Of a stretch of DNA of 64,000 nt, positions 1 through 11,221 are shown one piece after another (positions within the stretch are counted from its first letter, which is position 1; each line of letters starts with the position of its first letter). The stretch comes from Agapetus fuscipes. Its lineage: Eukaryota > Arthropoda > Insecta > Trichoptera > Glossosomatidae. The position numbers were made by a program, and so were the translations under genes. The DNA lies in the NCBI GenBank assembly GCA_951799405.1, contig OX637339.1, positions 15,996,001 to 16,060,000 on the forward strand, in the 5' to 3' direction. The notes below the pieces were generated by a model. The model did no database searches. It had not been told where the DNA came from and saw only the letters and a list, made by a program, of their open reading frames with translations.

Positions 1-70
1 GGTTGGGGGGTCGCGAAATATTTTTTGATACTAGGGGGGTCGTGTCATGAAAAAGGTTGAAAAACACTGC
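1..70. mobile_element. possible end of a hAT-like DNA transposon
   Basis: A G-run tract with the words GGGGGGTCG and GTTGAAAAACACTG ends at about base 70. The reverse complement begins CAGTGTTTTTCAACC, the usual style of hAT terminal repeats. Only one end lies in the window, so this rests on motif resemblance. Confidence 0.35.
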
Positions 71-1312
71 CTTACATTACTATTAATTGTCACTAGAAGT
101 CGCCAGCGAATGTGAGCCGCTTGGCATTTTCTTTGTCTCCTTCAAGTTTGTTTTTTTTCACCCTCGCGTAGCCTGTTTATTCTTACAGTGCCTGTTGCAT
201 GGCGGCTCCTTAGTCTAGTGAACACTTCAGACTCGTAAATATATATGTTGTATTTCATAATAGATATTGCCTGGCTCTCAAATACTCCACAGGACTCCAG
301 GGTAGCGCGGAGGAAGGCAGTGCTCTCAAGGTCAGAGGGAGATGGCCCAGCAAGGCATCAGCCTTGCTAGGGGGAGGTCAATCTATAGCACTTGTTATTT
401 TTCTGAGTAGAAAATACCGCCTTTCCTTCCATAGTCACGATAAACACAGTAAATGGAATATAAATTGTAAACAAATACTTTTACATTTATTTCCAGATTT
501 TAATCTTTTTTGTGTGTTTTTGCAGTTTATGCAAATGCAAACATTTTTGCATACATTTGTGCCTTCATGTTCCATTTCTCCACATTTTCTGCATGTTTAT
601 TCAAAAGAAGCTCGGTCTATGTCACCGGGCTCCGGAATTGAAAGAGGAGTACCAGATGGTAACTCATATTACTTCATATATTATGTCCTTACTATGAAAT
701 GCAAATGTTACACGAAATATAATCTTTAGACTGCAAATGAAAAAATTAAAAAAAATTACAAACCAATCGTGCCCTGTGGCACACCAGAGTTAGTTAGGAT
801 AGGTGTTCACTTACATAGAAAAACTCCTTGGAATTGAAACCAATCATTTTAAAGTTTAATTTGTCTTTCTTGTTGCTCTTGTTGAACGATTTTATGGATT
901 GAAGAAAATTATCTCTGTGGCGGCCATTTGGTAGTTTATTTAAGTTTGGTAGTTTTGCTACAATTATATTCCTCGGACAGTTAGTTGAGTTGGACTGATG
1001 CGGAACTCTATAGCATGCCAGTACATCGTCTCCTTTAATAGGAAAACCGATTACCTTACCGGCTTTTTTATGACTTCGAATATGTTTTCACCTTTTTTTT
1101 CAGGCACTTGCTGATTTTCTATATTGGCTCTTCTCTGCCTCTGCTCCATTAAATGTAGTCGGTGTTCGAGAGCTCTATTTTTATCCATCAGTTGCAGATT
1201 GTCGGCCTTGATTTTTTTCCATTTTATTTTTGTTGCTGTTCAATATCTTATTTATTCTATCATACTCGTCAGGCAGACACTGAATGGAATTTTTTATTTC
1301 CTCAAACTGTGT
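71..1312. other. unassigned non-coding stretch
   Basis: Open frames here are short, carry no recognisable domain and have no splice context. A fragment at 209-240 resembles the tRNA-like head of SINE-B. Nothing else is supported. Confidence 0.4.
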
Positions 1313-1625
1313 CCGGTCGATTGCTTAGATGGTAGAATGCTTGCATTCCATACTGAGAGCAAGGGTTAGATCCCCACCGAGGGTGTCAGAAATGATTTCC
1401 CGTTTCGGTGTTTATTTCAAACCCAAAACCCTACAGGGCTTACTCAGACTTCACAAGAAATGAGTACCAGCCCTCTCGGGAGCTGGGAAACTCCCACTTC
1501 AACTGAAGTGGTTGGCATAAGGCCGGCCCCCTTACTTTTAAAAATAAATAGGTTCAACTCGCTGCATGCGACTTCTTCGGGAATAACGCGGCAAGAAGTT
1601 ACGCTATATGTGTAGCTTAGTTGTG
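1313..1625 (+). mobile_element. SINE-C copy, near full length
   Basis: The tRNA-like head (CCGGTCGATTGCTTAGATGG, then GGGTTAGATCCCC as a mutated B box) is followed by the family body with GTGTCAGAAATGATTTCCCG and the 3' end ATGTGTAGCTTAGTTGTG. Point changes in both promoter boxes suggest an inactive copy. Confidence 0.85.
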
Positions 1626-2257
1626 TGTGACGTTATCATTCATATTTGCTCACAGAGAGCTCCTCCGATGGTTTGTGAGCGCTTACAGTGCTGGAAGCCC
1701 GCTCCCCAAACACGGCATAAGTATTTCCTTGTGCTTGACAGATACTGCTGACAGCTTTGTCCCACTATATGCTTCAATGCCATAAGCTATCATCTCTTCA
1801 TATCATGTATACCTTAATGGTATTTACCAATATTGTATCTAATAAGTATTTGAACTTGTTATCTTATGAATGTTTTTTTGCTGGTTTTTCTTCTTGTATT
1901 TTTACTGCTATTCTGTATACATTGTATTTTTAATAATATTCCATGCATCCTTTATTATATTGTCCTACTTGGTTGTCATAATTCTTAAATAATGTAATTA
2001 TCATAATTTTAAACAATTTATGTTCAAAAAGCTTACAAACACAAATATATTTAATAAATTTATTAATTTTGTACTTACATTGTTTCATTACCTGATTTTT
2101 CCAATCCTGACTTTATCTTTACGTTTGTTTTAAATTTCAATAAAAGTGATGTCAATCAATGACTCCAAAAATATAAGAAATGATCATCTGAAACATCTCA
2201 ATTTTACAACAAATTTTAACTTTATAGCAGTCTAAAAGAACTTTCATAAAAAATGAA
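1626..2257. other. AT-rich spacer
   Basis: No long open frame, repeat family or RNA gene is recognised. Confidence 0.4.
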
Positions 2258-2692
2258 AAAAGAAACGGATTTTACTGACCGTGCAAAAGAGAAGAACGAT
2301 TTTCTCTATGTTTTGTCGGAGGTATATCCGACGTCCTCAGGAGGCGTGTGTCTTCTACAAAGAAGAACCACAAACTGTTGAATTAATTATTGTTGTTTGA
2401 TCGAGGCTGAAGGTTGTAGGTACATTTATTAACCTTTGGTGATGCATCCAGAGATGTCGCAATAGCTCTACTTGTAGAGAAGGACGATATTATATATTCC
2501 TGAGAAATCGTCCGATCAATGAAAGGGTGGATCATAGAAGTTAGTACTGGCCTCCATATACTGGAAAGTTTGTATCTGTCATCTCTGTTGAATTTGAGGT
2601 GCCTGTGTATTTCGATTGCTTCCTTCACGAGTCGAGGGATGAGATGGAATCGTTCTTCTCTTTTGCACGGTCAGTAAAATCCATTTTTTTCA
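2258..2692 (-). mobile_element. Penelope-like element remnant with inverted terminal pieces
   Basis: A minus-strand frame at about 2383-2660 reads LVKEAIEIHRHLKFNRDD, then KLSSIWRPVL. This resembles the C-terminal tail that follows the GIY-YIG endonuclease of Penelope-like retroelements. The same 38-base piece (containing ACTGACCGTGCAAAAGAG) occurs inverted at both edges, 2264-2301 and 2645-2688, as in the inverted pseudo-LTR arrangements of that class. A related fragment lies at 39983-40120. The reverse transcriptase part is absent, so the copy is dead. Confidence 0.6.
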
Positions 2693-2946
2693 TTCTATAA
2701 AATGTCTAACGACCGTACTTAATCATAATTTAAAATCTTTAACTTTTATAAAATTTTGTATTTGTAGGAAAAAAATGTTGTCCTACACCAGGACATGCAA
2801 AAAACTTGTTGGTAACTGTCTGGAAGTATGATGCGCTCTGCTTGTCCCCAAGGATAAAACATTACAAAAAAAATTTTTTTTTCAGAAAGTTAATCAATAG
2901 GGGTGCCATTTATCTTTCATACATTTTTCTTTTTGTGTAAGGTTTA

Positions 2947-3122
2947 ATGGGGCTTCCACACGCTTGCCAACCCATCACAAGTCAAGCGCACAGTGTGTCG
3001 TCTAGAACATGCTAGCTGGACAAAATTTTGTCTAATGGACTAATTTTGTCCAGCTAGCATTTTCTAGACGACACACTGTGCGCTTGACTTGTGATGGGTT
3101 GGCAAGCGTGTGGAAGCCCCAT
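2947..3122. mobile_element. foldback MITE, almost perfect palindrome
   Basis: Two arms of about 85 bases are near-exact reverse complements. The outer end is ATGGGGCTTCCACACGCTTG and the centre is at about 3034. The transcript or single strand would form one long hairpin. There is no coding content; short open frames across it are by-products. Confidence 0.85.
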
Positions 3123-3254
3123 AATACTAACCTGTCTCCATTGGCTTACTTCTTTGTGATTGGAATGCAACTGCTTTGTTCGTGACTTCACCAAAAATAT
3201 TTTCAATACACGCCACTGTAAAATGCTATGATTGGTTTGAAATGTGAAGCTATG

Positions 3255-3512
3255 TGGTAATCTAAAGGTGAACGATACAGACTCGTAAACGGAAGATTGC
3301 GAGTTCGTTTTCTGGCTGAGCAAGATAAAATTATCATTCAATTTTCAAAGTTTGCTCTGCGCTGGGTTCAATAAAATCATTTGCCTTTATCCAAGACAGG
3401 TCGCAAAGGTCCGTGTCTGGATTTTTTTGTTTTGTTTTGTTACTTCCAAGCTTGCACAGGGCTCTTGAGGTGTCATTAAGACAAAGGCAGCGTTCACCAA
3501 ATAAAACATTGT
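3255..3512 (+). mobile_element. SINE-B copy, diverged
   Basis: Recognisable words are AGACTCGTAAACGGAAGATT in the head, then TTTGCTCTGCGCTGGGTT, AGGGCTCTTGAGGTGTCATT and GCGTTCACCAAATAAA. The B box is damaged (GAGTTCGTTTTC). This is an old copy. Confidence 0.7.
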
Positions 3513-4557
3513 GTTGGGATACATACAATGCAAGGAATTGCAGAGGGATCATAGGCCAGAAAAAAATAAAAAGCATTGGTGTGTGAAATTCTATTTATTT
3601 TCACAAGTATGCTGTCCCGCCATACTCCAACTGTCACATTACAAGAGGGGGTTACTTTCTTGAACAAGAAGACTATCATTTCATCTAAGGATTGTAGTGT
3701 ACATAATAAAATGAAGCAGATATTTTTCTTGGACAATCAGAAAGAAAACCTCCCAAAGAATCTGACTAAGAGGCCAGAAAAACATTGAAAGAACAAAAGT
3801 GATAAATTTGTTATACACATGATCCCAATCAAATTTAGAAGATTTGAATTGATTTTTTAAGGATAAAACATACTGTAACTGCAATTCTGTAGCCTTATTT
3901 CACAATCACTCTATACATCCCACTGTGCGAAATATTCATTTTTTTTTTTTGTCAATTTTCTTAAAAGTATTTTTTTCCCCAGTTCTTCCCCCTGTCGGCA
4001 GTTTTTTGAGATAAAATTGGATGATAGTTTTTGGCAGTTATGTGCCTACCAGTGACACAGAGTCCTAATAACACGATTCACATCGGCTTCCCTTTTGAAA
4101 GTATGCAAAAAGTAATGTATAAAAGAATTTATTCAATAACTAAAAAATAGACCAAGTAAAAAAAAGATCAAGCTTCATTTAATTGTGTAAAATAAAGGAC
4201 ATTTATAATCAACAGAACAAATAAAAATAACATAACAAACTTAAAGTTAAGGTGATAGGAATACATTTTTTTCTTACAATTAAACAGGAACATTCAACAC
4301 TTCACAATTTCTACTAGATATCTACACTATACATTTAAATTTAACAATTAATACATTAGAAATATTATCAATATGATAAAAGCACTAAAAACTTTTATTT
4401 TTTTTAGACTAATTTTAGTTATAGTGTTTGTTTCTGGATTACAACTGTAAAAATGGCAGCTTGCAGGTAAAATTATAGTAACTATTACCTGTTCTTTACA
4501 ATAATATCTATCTATAATCTAAGTTACAAAGATGTGTTCACATTTAAGATTTGTTGC
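3513..4557. other. AT-rich stretch without a supported gene
   Basis: Short open frames on both strands overlap each other and lack domain signals. I see no repeat family here. Confidence 0.4.
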
Positions 4558-4705
4558 AAGTGGACACTGGTTATTTCGCAAAGGACCCAAGTTTGATTCC
4601 CAGCGAGCACAAGAAAATATTGTGTAATTTTCAAAATATGCTCTTCACTGGGTTGAAAAACTCATGTGTGTGTACAAGGACTGGTCACCAAAGAAATCAC
4701 CATTG
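4558..4705 (+). mobile_element. SINE-B fragment, diverged
   Basis: GTTTGATTCCCAGCGAGCAC matches the B-box end of the SINE-B head. ATATGCTCTTCACTGGGTTG and GGACTGGTCACCAAAG follow in family order. The 3' half is missing. Confidence 0.65.
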
Positions 4706-5360
4706 CCAAAAAGGATAAGTACTGTTCACATTTTAAGCTAATATCTAACATATAGGATATACAATCACAAATTTCTACAACATCTAATAGATCCAAAAAT
4801 ATTTACAGAATATTACACATTTAGGATCGATTGCACTTTTCTATAGAGCTGAAACCAAGTTTTAAATTTGTTTTTTTTTTTTCAACTTTTTAGAGTTTGT
4901 GTTTATACAAAGTGAAAATTATTTTTTATGAGAACGTATGCAATTGAGTGTCCTCTTGAAGATGATGAAAGCAAGACGAAAGTACTTCAGATGAAATAAA
5001 TGCTGAATTAGTGAAAATAAAACTGTTTTTTTATTTTAAATGTACCTTCTTATTTGATTTTTTTACTCAGCGGGGCAACGTCACAGGTCTATGTGACTAC
5101 ACTAGTAACCGGTAACCAAATATTCAGTGACTTTCTCCCTAGTAACCTGGCTTAGAGACATCGCATTTTTTTGTCCATGTTTTTGTGTGGGCTCCAATAG
5201 CCAATATACTTAAATATACCATCGGAACTTCTACCGTCATAATACAGGAAAATGTGAATTTGTTTTCAAAATCGCATTAATGTTATAAAAAAACCCTGAA
5301 AAGATTTTAAACTTAGAAGTGTAAGACTTTGAGTTTTAAAAATGGCCACCTGCTGCACAT
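4706..5360. other. spacer with an old dispersed motif
   Basis: AT-rich. At about 5080-5170 it carries a degenerate block (CCCTAGTAACCTGGCTTAG) whose relatives occur near 16720, 33260 and 48940; see findings. No gene is supported. Confidence 0.4.
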
Positions 5361-5548
5361 ATAGCGCAACTTCTCCCCAAAGGAGTAGCATGTGGCGTTT
5401 AGAACTTAATTATTTTCACTGGTGAGGGAGCAGGCCTTACGCTAGCCACTTAACTTGAAGTGGGGGTTTCCCAGCCTCCGAGGAAGCACCTCTTTGGGGA
5501 CAACGCGGTAAGAAGTTGTTCTATACTTGCAGCTTAATTGTGTCGCGT
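5361..5548. mobile_element. two SINE-C 3' ends in opposite orientation
   Basis: The first part (to about 5482) is minus-strand SINE-C, with the CCTTACGCTAGCCACTTAAC and GAAGTGGGGGTTTCCCAG words. The rest (CTTTGGGGACAACGCGGTAA to the end) is the plus-strand 3' tail of another copy. A rearranged or doubly inserted pair. Confidence 0.6.
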
Positions 5549-5877
5549 TGCAATGGCTGAGTTAAAACAATGAGTGAAAGGTATAATAACTGTTCAGTTA
5601 TTTGATCAAACATAAGTCATATAACTAACAAAAATACGTCATACAAGTATATGAGTAAATAATAAAGCCTACCTCAGTTCCAAACTTTAAATTTGTTCTA
5701 TATATTACTATCACAATTTAATACATACAGGTATATAACAGAAAATTAAAAATAATACGATACTCCAAAATGGTAGAACCTTGATTATTGGAGCTATTGT
5801 GAACTGAAATTTCCTTGGAGTATGAAAAGCATGGCAAGCAAATGTAAGGGCTTTATGACATTCGGCCAACACCGTAG

Positions 5878-6118
5878 TCTAAATCTAAATCTAAGTTGCG
5901 AAGACATGTATCATTTGAGATTCATATTAAATGCATTCCCACAAGCAGACATGCATATTTTGCGTTCACACATGCCGCATGTGGACCTACAATATAAAAA
6001 CCCAATCTCAAATGAACATAAGCCCTGCAACTCCTGCCAACCTTTCGTGAAACAGGGTTGACATTGGCCAAGTGAACCATTTTTTACAGTATGGATGGTC
6101 AGCCTCATACCAGTATTA
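5878..6118 (-). mobile_element. SINE-A copy
   Basis: It reads from the tail (CTAAATCTAAATCTAAGTTG) back through GCCGCATGTGGACCTACAAT and GAAACAGGGTTGACATTGGC to the head words GTCAGCCTCATACCA. It lies downstream of the first zinc-finger gene. Confidence 0.85.
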
Positions 6119-6235
6119 TGTCGTTTAGCTTTAAGTTTTGAAACACCCAGATCTATAGTTAACAATTTATAAAATACAATTTAGGTATTATCTAAATTTT
6201 TTGTAGTACCTTTGTGTTCATTTTTATAAATTTAA

Positions 6236-6370
6236 ATAAAATTCACTTTTTGGGTTTATTTTGTACACAACCAGTTTTGAGACAAGCAGAACCTCCCATC
6301 TTCAGATGTAAAATGAAACTTCCCTCAAAACTGGTTGTGTACAAAGTAAACTCAAAAAGTGAATTTTAAC
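6236..6370. repeat. inverted repeat, 45-base arms
   Basis: The arm AAATTCACTTTTTGGGTTTA continues through CACAACCAGTTTTGAG and is repeated inverted at about 6325-6368, around a short core containing GAAGATGGGAGG read on the minus strand. The layout resembles the terminal pieces of Penelope-like elements, but no coding part remains. Confidence 0.7.
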
Positions 6371-6500
6371 AAAATTTCACACACAAACAAATCCATGACT
6401 CAACTGCCACCTATCGTGCATTTTCCATACGAAAAAACAATGATTCATGGTCAGGTGGGGATCAAATGTTTTGTGAATAAAACTGATAGGATTTTGGTAT

Positions 6501-8919
6501 TCAACAATCAGTTTTTTCAAACTGTGTTTCTGTTACCACGTTAGATTGCACATTTTGAGTTGTGTCTTCCGGATGAGTCATAATTTTGTGTCGAGCCAGC
6601 CTATTGGATCGCCTACAAACAAAGTTGCACTTGTCACAATGGAACAAGTTCTCTCCGGTGTGAACGCGCTGATGGAGCTTCAAGCGGCACAAACTAACAG
6701 TCGTGTAAGTGCAGTGATCGCAAGCAAAGTACTTCTCGCCAGTATGCACCAGCTTGTGCCGTTTAAGGGCACTCAAAATAGTATAAGCTTCATCGCAAAC
6801 GTCGCACGCGAACGGCTTCTTCGGCGTGTAAACCAATTCGTGATTTTCTAATTTCACTTTGGTTCCGCACTCGTTAAAAACCGACGCAGGATTTCCATCT
6901 TTGTGCACCAGGGTGTAATGCTTTAAATTGCCAGACGCGATGTAAGTGTACGGGCATTGACTGCATGAGAATGTTCGTTTTCCAATGTGCATGCGTCTGT
7001 GTCGCTTCAAAGTCGACGCAGCTTTAAAAGTGTAAGGACACATGTCGCATTTGAAAGGTCTAACTCCCGTATGTGTCTTTTTGTGCATCTTCAAAGCTGC
7101 TTCTACACTATAAGCATTTGTGCACTCGTCACACCTAAATGATTTATCTCCGATATAAACAAACTTGTGATCTTTGATAGTTAGTAATTCATTAGTGAGA
7201 AACGGTAAATCAGCTTTTTCAGTTTTAATCTCCGCATCATTCGTCAAATGAATCAATTTGTAATCGGTTAAATTACGCGACGTACTATAAGTGTAATGGC
7301 ACGTTTCACACGTGTAAGATTTTTCTTGGCAATGGTGGAACTCTTTGTGCGTTTTCATGTGGTACGCACGTATGCAACTATAATCGCACATGTCGCATAT
7401 TAGCGGTTTCTTTCCCGAGTGGACCATCATGTGATCGCGCAGCCTGACAGACTGATCGCAAGTGTAGTCGCATTCGTTGCACGCAAATCTTTTCAAGCCT
7501 GCGTGGACGCGTTTGTGCTTGCTCAAATCACTGGACGACAAGCATGTGTATTTGCACATGTCGCATGAGTATGGTCGTATTCCTAAGTGGGTTTGTTGAT
7601 GGGCTTTCAAGTTGTTTATGTGGTTGCTTCGGAAGTCGCACTGATCGCAGGCGAACGGTTTCTCTTCCGAGTGAATGATTTGATGTTTTTTCATGGCGCT
7701 GGGCTGTAGGCATGTGTAGTGACAGTGCTCACACCTCAGAGTTCTGTCTTTTTCGTGGTTCTCTATGTGCTTGTTCAGGTTGACGAGGGATTTGCTGTAG
7801 AAGGGGCAGATGTGGCAGTCAAACTTGGGTAGTATTTTGCCTGTTTTTGAGGTGGACGCCTTTGGCTTCAGCTTGATGAGGTCCTGAACGTTTCTTGCTT
7901 TGCAGCGGCTGATGTGTCTTGGGAGATATTCAGGGGAAGTGAATGCGGTGTTGCAGTATTTGCAGAAGTGTTTGGTTATTTCTGGAAAAATTAAATGTAA
8001 AATTAATATAAATCATTATAAATAAACAAGTTTTTGAGTAGTTTTTGTTTTTTTGTCAGTTCATACTCTTTGCGGTTCCAACAAAATTGCAATTTCAATT
8101 AAAACTTAAAAAGTAAATGGATAAATTTTAATACAAACAGCTGTTGAGAGAACTCAAAACACCTTATCTTGAGGAAACTAAGCTGCAATATAGTGCAACT
8201 TCTTAACCTGTTGTCATGGATGTGGCCGGTGGAATCTATTTGCTTAGACAGGCAAGGGAGTCAGCCTTATGCAAACCACTTCACTTGAAGTAAGGATTTC
8301 ACAGCTCCGAGGGGGTTGGTTCTCATTGCTTGCGAACGCTGAGTAGACCTTGCCGGAATTGTGATTTTGGATTTGAAGTTAGCACCCAAACGAGAAATCA
8401 TCTCTAACAGCCTTAGAGGTGATCAAATCCTAGCCCTCTAGCTTTGAATGCAAGCGATCTACCAACTGACCTATCGACTGAATATATTACGAATTAAATA
8501 TTGCCCATTTAAGTACCTGTTTCATTTTTTATTTGTGGCAACTCCTGAATGTACTGTATGGCAGCACTGGCATGGCTCATCATCTCATTATATTGCATTT
8601 CAATCCTGTTCATGTCAAAGCCATCAGGAGCCTCCAAATCCCCATTTTCCTCACTTTTCATTTCCCCATCCTCCATTTCACCAAACTCCCTCCTTATGGC
8701 ATCCCCACCCTCAGCAGACAACGCTACATCAACTGAATCCTCGTCGCTATATTCATTTTTAACCAAACTCAAGTCGATAACGTCGTCTTGATCCATTGGA
8801 AAAGTGTGCGAAGCGTAACCGCCGTAATCTCTTTCCTGTTTGATGTAAACGTGAAGAGGTGGTTCGCAGGATACCTCTGTGGGTCGAGGAAGGATTTGCG
8901 GCTCGTCTGGTTGTTCCAT
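6501..8919 (-). CDS. C2H2 zinc-finger protein 1 (two coding exons, 627 aa)
   Basis: The predicted CDS joins 8919-8517 to 7981-6501. The donor reads ACAG|GTACTT and the acceptor TTTTTCCAG|AA; the lengths 403 and 1481 sum to a multiple of three. Residues 1-134 are acidic and disordered with an IKQE sumoylation-like site. At about 141-161 is an atypical knuckle (CKYC ... HISRC) ending in Cys rather than His. About 13 C-x2-C-x12-H-x3-H fingers follow to the C-terminus. Some are degenerate: one has Tyr for the first His (TDYKLIH), and two spacers (around FVYIGDKSF and ELVYTPKKPF) look like decayed fingers. TGEK-type linkers are present. Known of the family: such arrays bind DNA in the nucleus. Target and biological role cannot be read. 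The next gene upstream is a paralogue with the same intron position. The start is the only Met opening the acidic exon. Confidence 0.88.
8178..8482 (-). mobile_element. SINE-C copy inside the zinc-finger 1 intron
   Basis: A diverged full-length copy lies on the same strand as the host gene. Words include AACCACTTCACTTGAAGTAA, GAGTAGACCTTGCCGG and, at the head, AATGCAAGCGATCTACCAAC. It occupies most of the 535-base intron. Confidence 0.8.
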
Positions 8920-9084
8920 GTTTTCGTTTATATGTTTTAAATTCGCTTTATGTCAGATGTCATCACAAAACAAAATGCCGATGCGCGAAACAACACTGAC
9001 AAGCTTGACAGCTTGAAATAGTGCTGTGACTGTGTTTTTTTTTTTCATTTTTCCTTACCTTACTTTTAATGTTTTGTACCTACT

Positions 9085-9296
9085 CATCTAATCTGAGTTG
9101 CAAAGATATGTTACATCGGAGATTCACATTATATGCATTCTCACAAGCAGACACGTACAAATTCGCGCTGGCACATGCCGCATGTGGACCTACAATATAA
9201 AAAACCCAATCTCTAATGAACATAAGCTCTGCAACTCTTGCCGACCTTCCCTGAAACAGGGGTGACATTGGCAAAGTGAACCATTTTTTACAGTAT
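9085..9296 (-). mobile_element. SINE-A copy, 5' truncated
   Basis: It runs from CATCTAATCTGAGTTGCAAA through CATGCCGCATGTGGACCTAC and AAACAGGGGTGACATTGGCA to ACCATTTTTTACAGTAT, where it stops before the head. Confidence 0.85.
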
Positions 9297-10551
9297 CAAA
9301 TTGTATTTTTATGTTTGTGTCCATTTTTTTATTTTCTTGATATGGGATCAATCCAAAATTTGGAGCCCAGCATAATTTTAAGATATTCACAAAAAAAACA
9401 AACTTGAGACATATTTAATATTAAAAAGTTTAAAATCAGAGTGAGCAGTTCTAACCTTAAAGCCGCAGCAACATCGGCTGGAAATATTTTATTTTCACAA
9501 ATAAGAGGCCAGACTTACACCAGGCTTTTTTTATTTTAAGGAACTCATTTCTTGTGAAGGCTTGCCGTTATAGAAAAAAGCATCGAAGCAAAAAAATATA
9601 GGTACCTGACACTGGAATTAAAGTCCAAGCGTTCCAGCTCAGCAGGCAGACACTGCCAGCGTAGCTAACCAACCTATCTATGTCTATCCCTTATCTTCAC
9701 TTGAGGGCTTTCTTTCCGAGATCGTTGCCGTTTATTATTGGAGCTGGATCTCCTGGATATCTCACCCATATACTTATACAATGAGCTTCTTCAGCTATGT
9801 GATGCTGTTGTAAATGTTTTATTTATGTTTATAGCTGAAAAAGCATATCTGTCTTCACAAAATCACTTTAAATTAAAAAGAAATCAAAATAAGAAGTACT
9901 CATACAATATAGTTTATTACATGCATTGCTAACAAATTATAAGATCACCTTCAATGAAATGAAAAATTAACATTTACCAAGTATTTTCTTATATGCAACA
10001 TATTTACAATCGTAGAATGAAATCTTTTTAAATCATTTGTTTAAACTACATAAAAAATTGCACTTGTTCACGTTTCCTAAAGTTTTGTACATATGTACAT
10101 CATTCTACTATCGTGTGAAAATGTAAACAAAATATTCTAAATTATAAAAAATAAAAACATTTGAACAGTAATTAACTAACTATCAGTAAACTGTCCTATT
10201 TCAGGAATTGTTTTTTTTATACATTTTTAGAAAATAAAAAATATTCTTAACAGCCATAAAACAATGGCATGGGAACTAAAAATGCTGTGCATGAATCCTA
10301 AGCTCATTATTGGTTGTTTTCAATGCAACCACCAATCAGATGCTGAGGATTCAGTAATAGCACTATGAGGTTTCATAGCGTCATTTGTGAATAATGGTCA
10401 AATATTTCTTAGGTCATTTTCTCTAGGAATGAGACTCATATACATCGAGCCATTTAAAATAAATAGATTGCATGTTTAAGTGCTTTCCCAAAGAAATGCA
10501 TGTGCAACAGAAGAAAACAGGAATGCAGTCAAGAAAAGAGACATCAGTACA
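9297..10551. other. AT-rich spacer between the two zinc-finger genes
   Basis: No supported gene. The larger open frame near 9738-9932 has no splice or domain support. Confidence 0.4.
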
Positions 10552-10783
10552 CTTAGTACAAGTTGCAAAACTTGAGAAAAGTAAAGTTTACGGAAAATAT
10601 TAAAGAGTGCTTTCTCCCAAAATCTGCCGTTTTTGTTTCTTACACTTTATGGTCTTAGCAAAAGAGTTACAGTGATGAAGAAAATCAAGTTCAAACAAAC
10701 AAAAATGGTAGATTTAGGGGAAATCACTCTTTAATAATTGCCGTAAACTTAACATTATTCAAGTTTTGCAACTCGTACTAAGG
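10552..10783. mobile_element. MITE with about 85-base inverted repeats
   Basis: The left arm starts CTTAGTACAAGTTGCAAAAC and includes AGTTTACGGAAAATATTAAA. The right arm is its diverged reverse complement, ending GCAACTCGTACTAAG. The central part is short and non-coding. It lies downstream of zinc-finger gene 2. Confidence 0.75.
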
Positions 10784-11169
10784 GTACAGATGACAGCAAT
10801 ACTGCAAATATAAATGCAAGCGGCTAAATATACATTCACATTAATAACATTTTAAATAGTTCAGGATAGAAAGTAAACGTAGAACAAATAAAACTTGTAG
10901 AATGTACTGTCACAGCAAACTGCAAATTAGACAGCTGAGACAAACACCCTGACAATTAAGTAATGACGATGATCATCAGTTGACCGTTTTCACTGGCACC
11001 ATTATCTGACATTGTTACTCCATGATTTGGTGACCATTTGGTGAACTTTTGAGACGTCTCTGCACTGACGTCTCGGCTCCAACAGTAGCCTGGGAACTGG
11101 TTGTTGTAATACTTCACTAGTGTCCTAGGATATCATTGATTTGGCACGCAAAACGGCTCTGATGCTCAA

Positions 11170-11175
11170 TTTATT
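11170..11175 (-). terminator. candidate polyadenylation signal of zinc-finger gene 2
   Basis: TTTATT on the plus strand is AATAAA on the gene strand, about 46 bases past the stop codon. A longer 3' UTR cannot be excluded. Confidence 0.45.
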
Positions 11176-11221
11176 AAATATTTTATATTGATTGATGGCC
11201 ATAAGTTATTTGCATTTCTCT

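Noticed and set aside
6546..6851. plus-strand open frame of 101 codons
   Set aside because: It lies antisense to the zinc-finger coding exon and reflects codon constraint of that gene.
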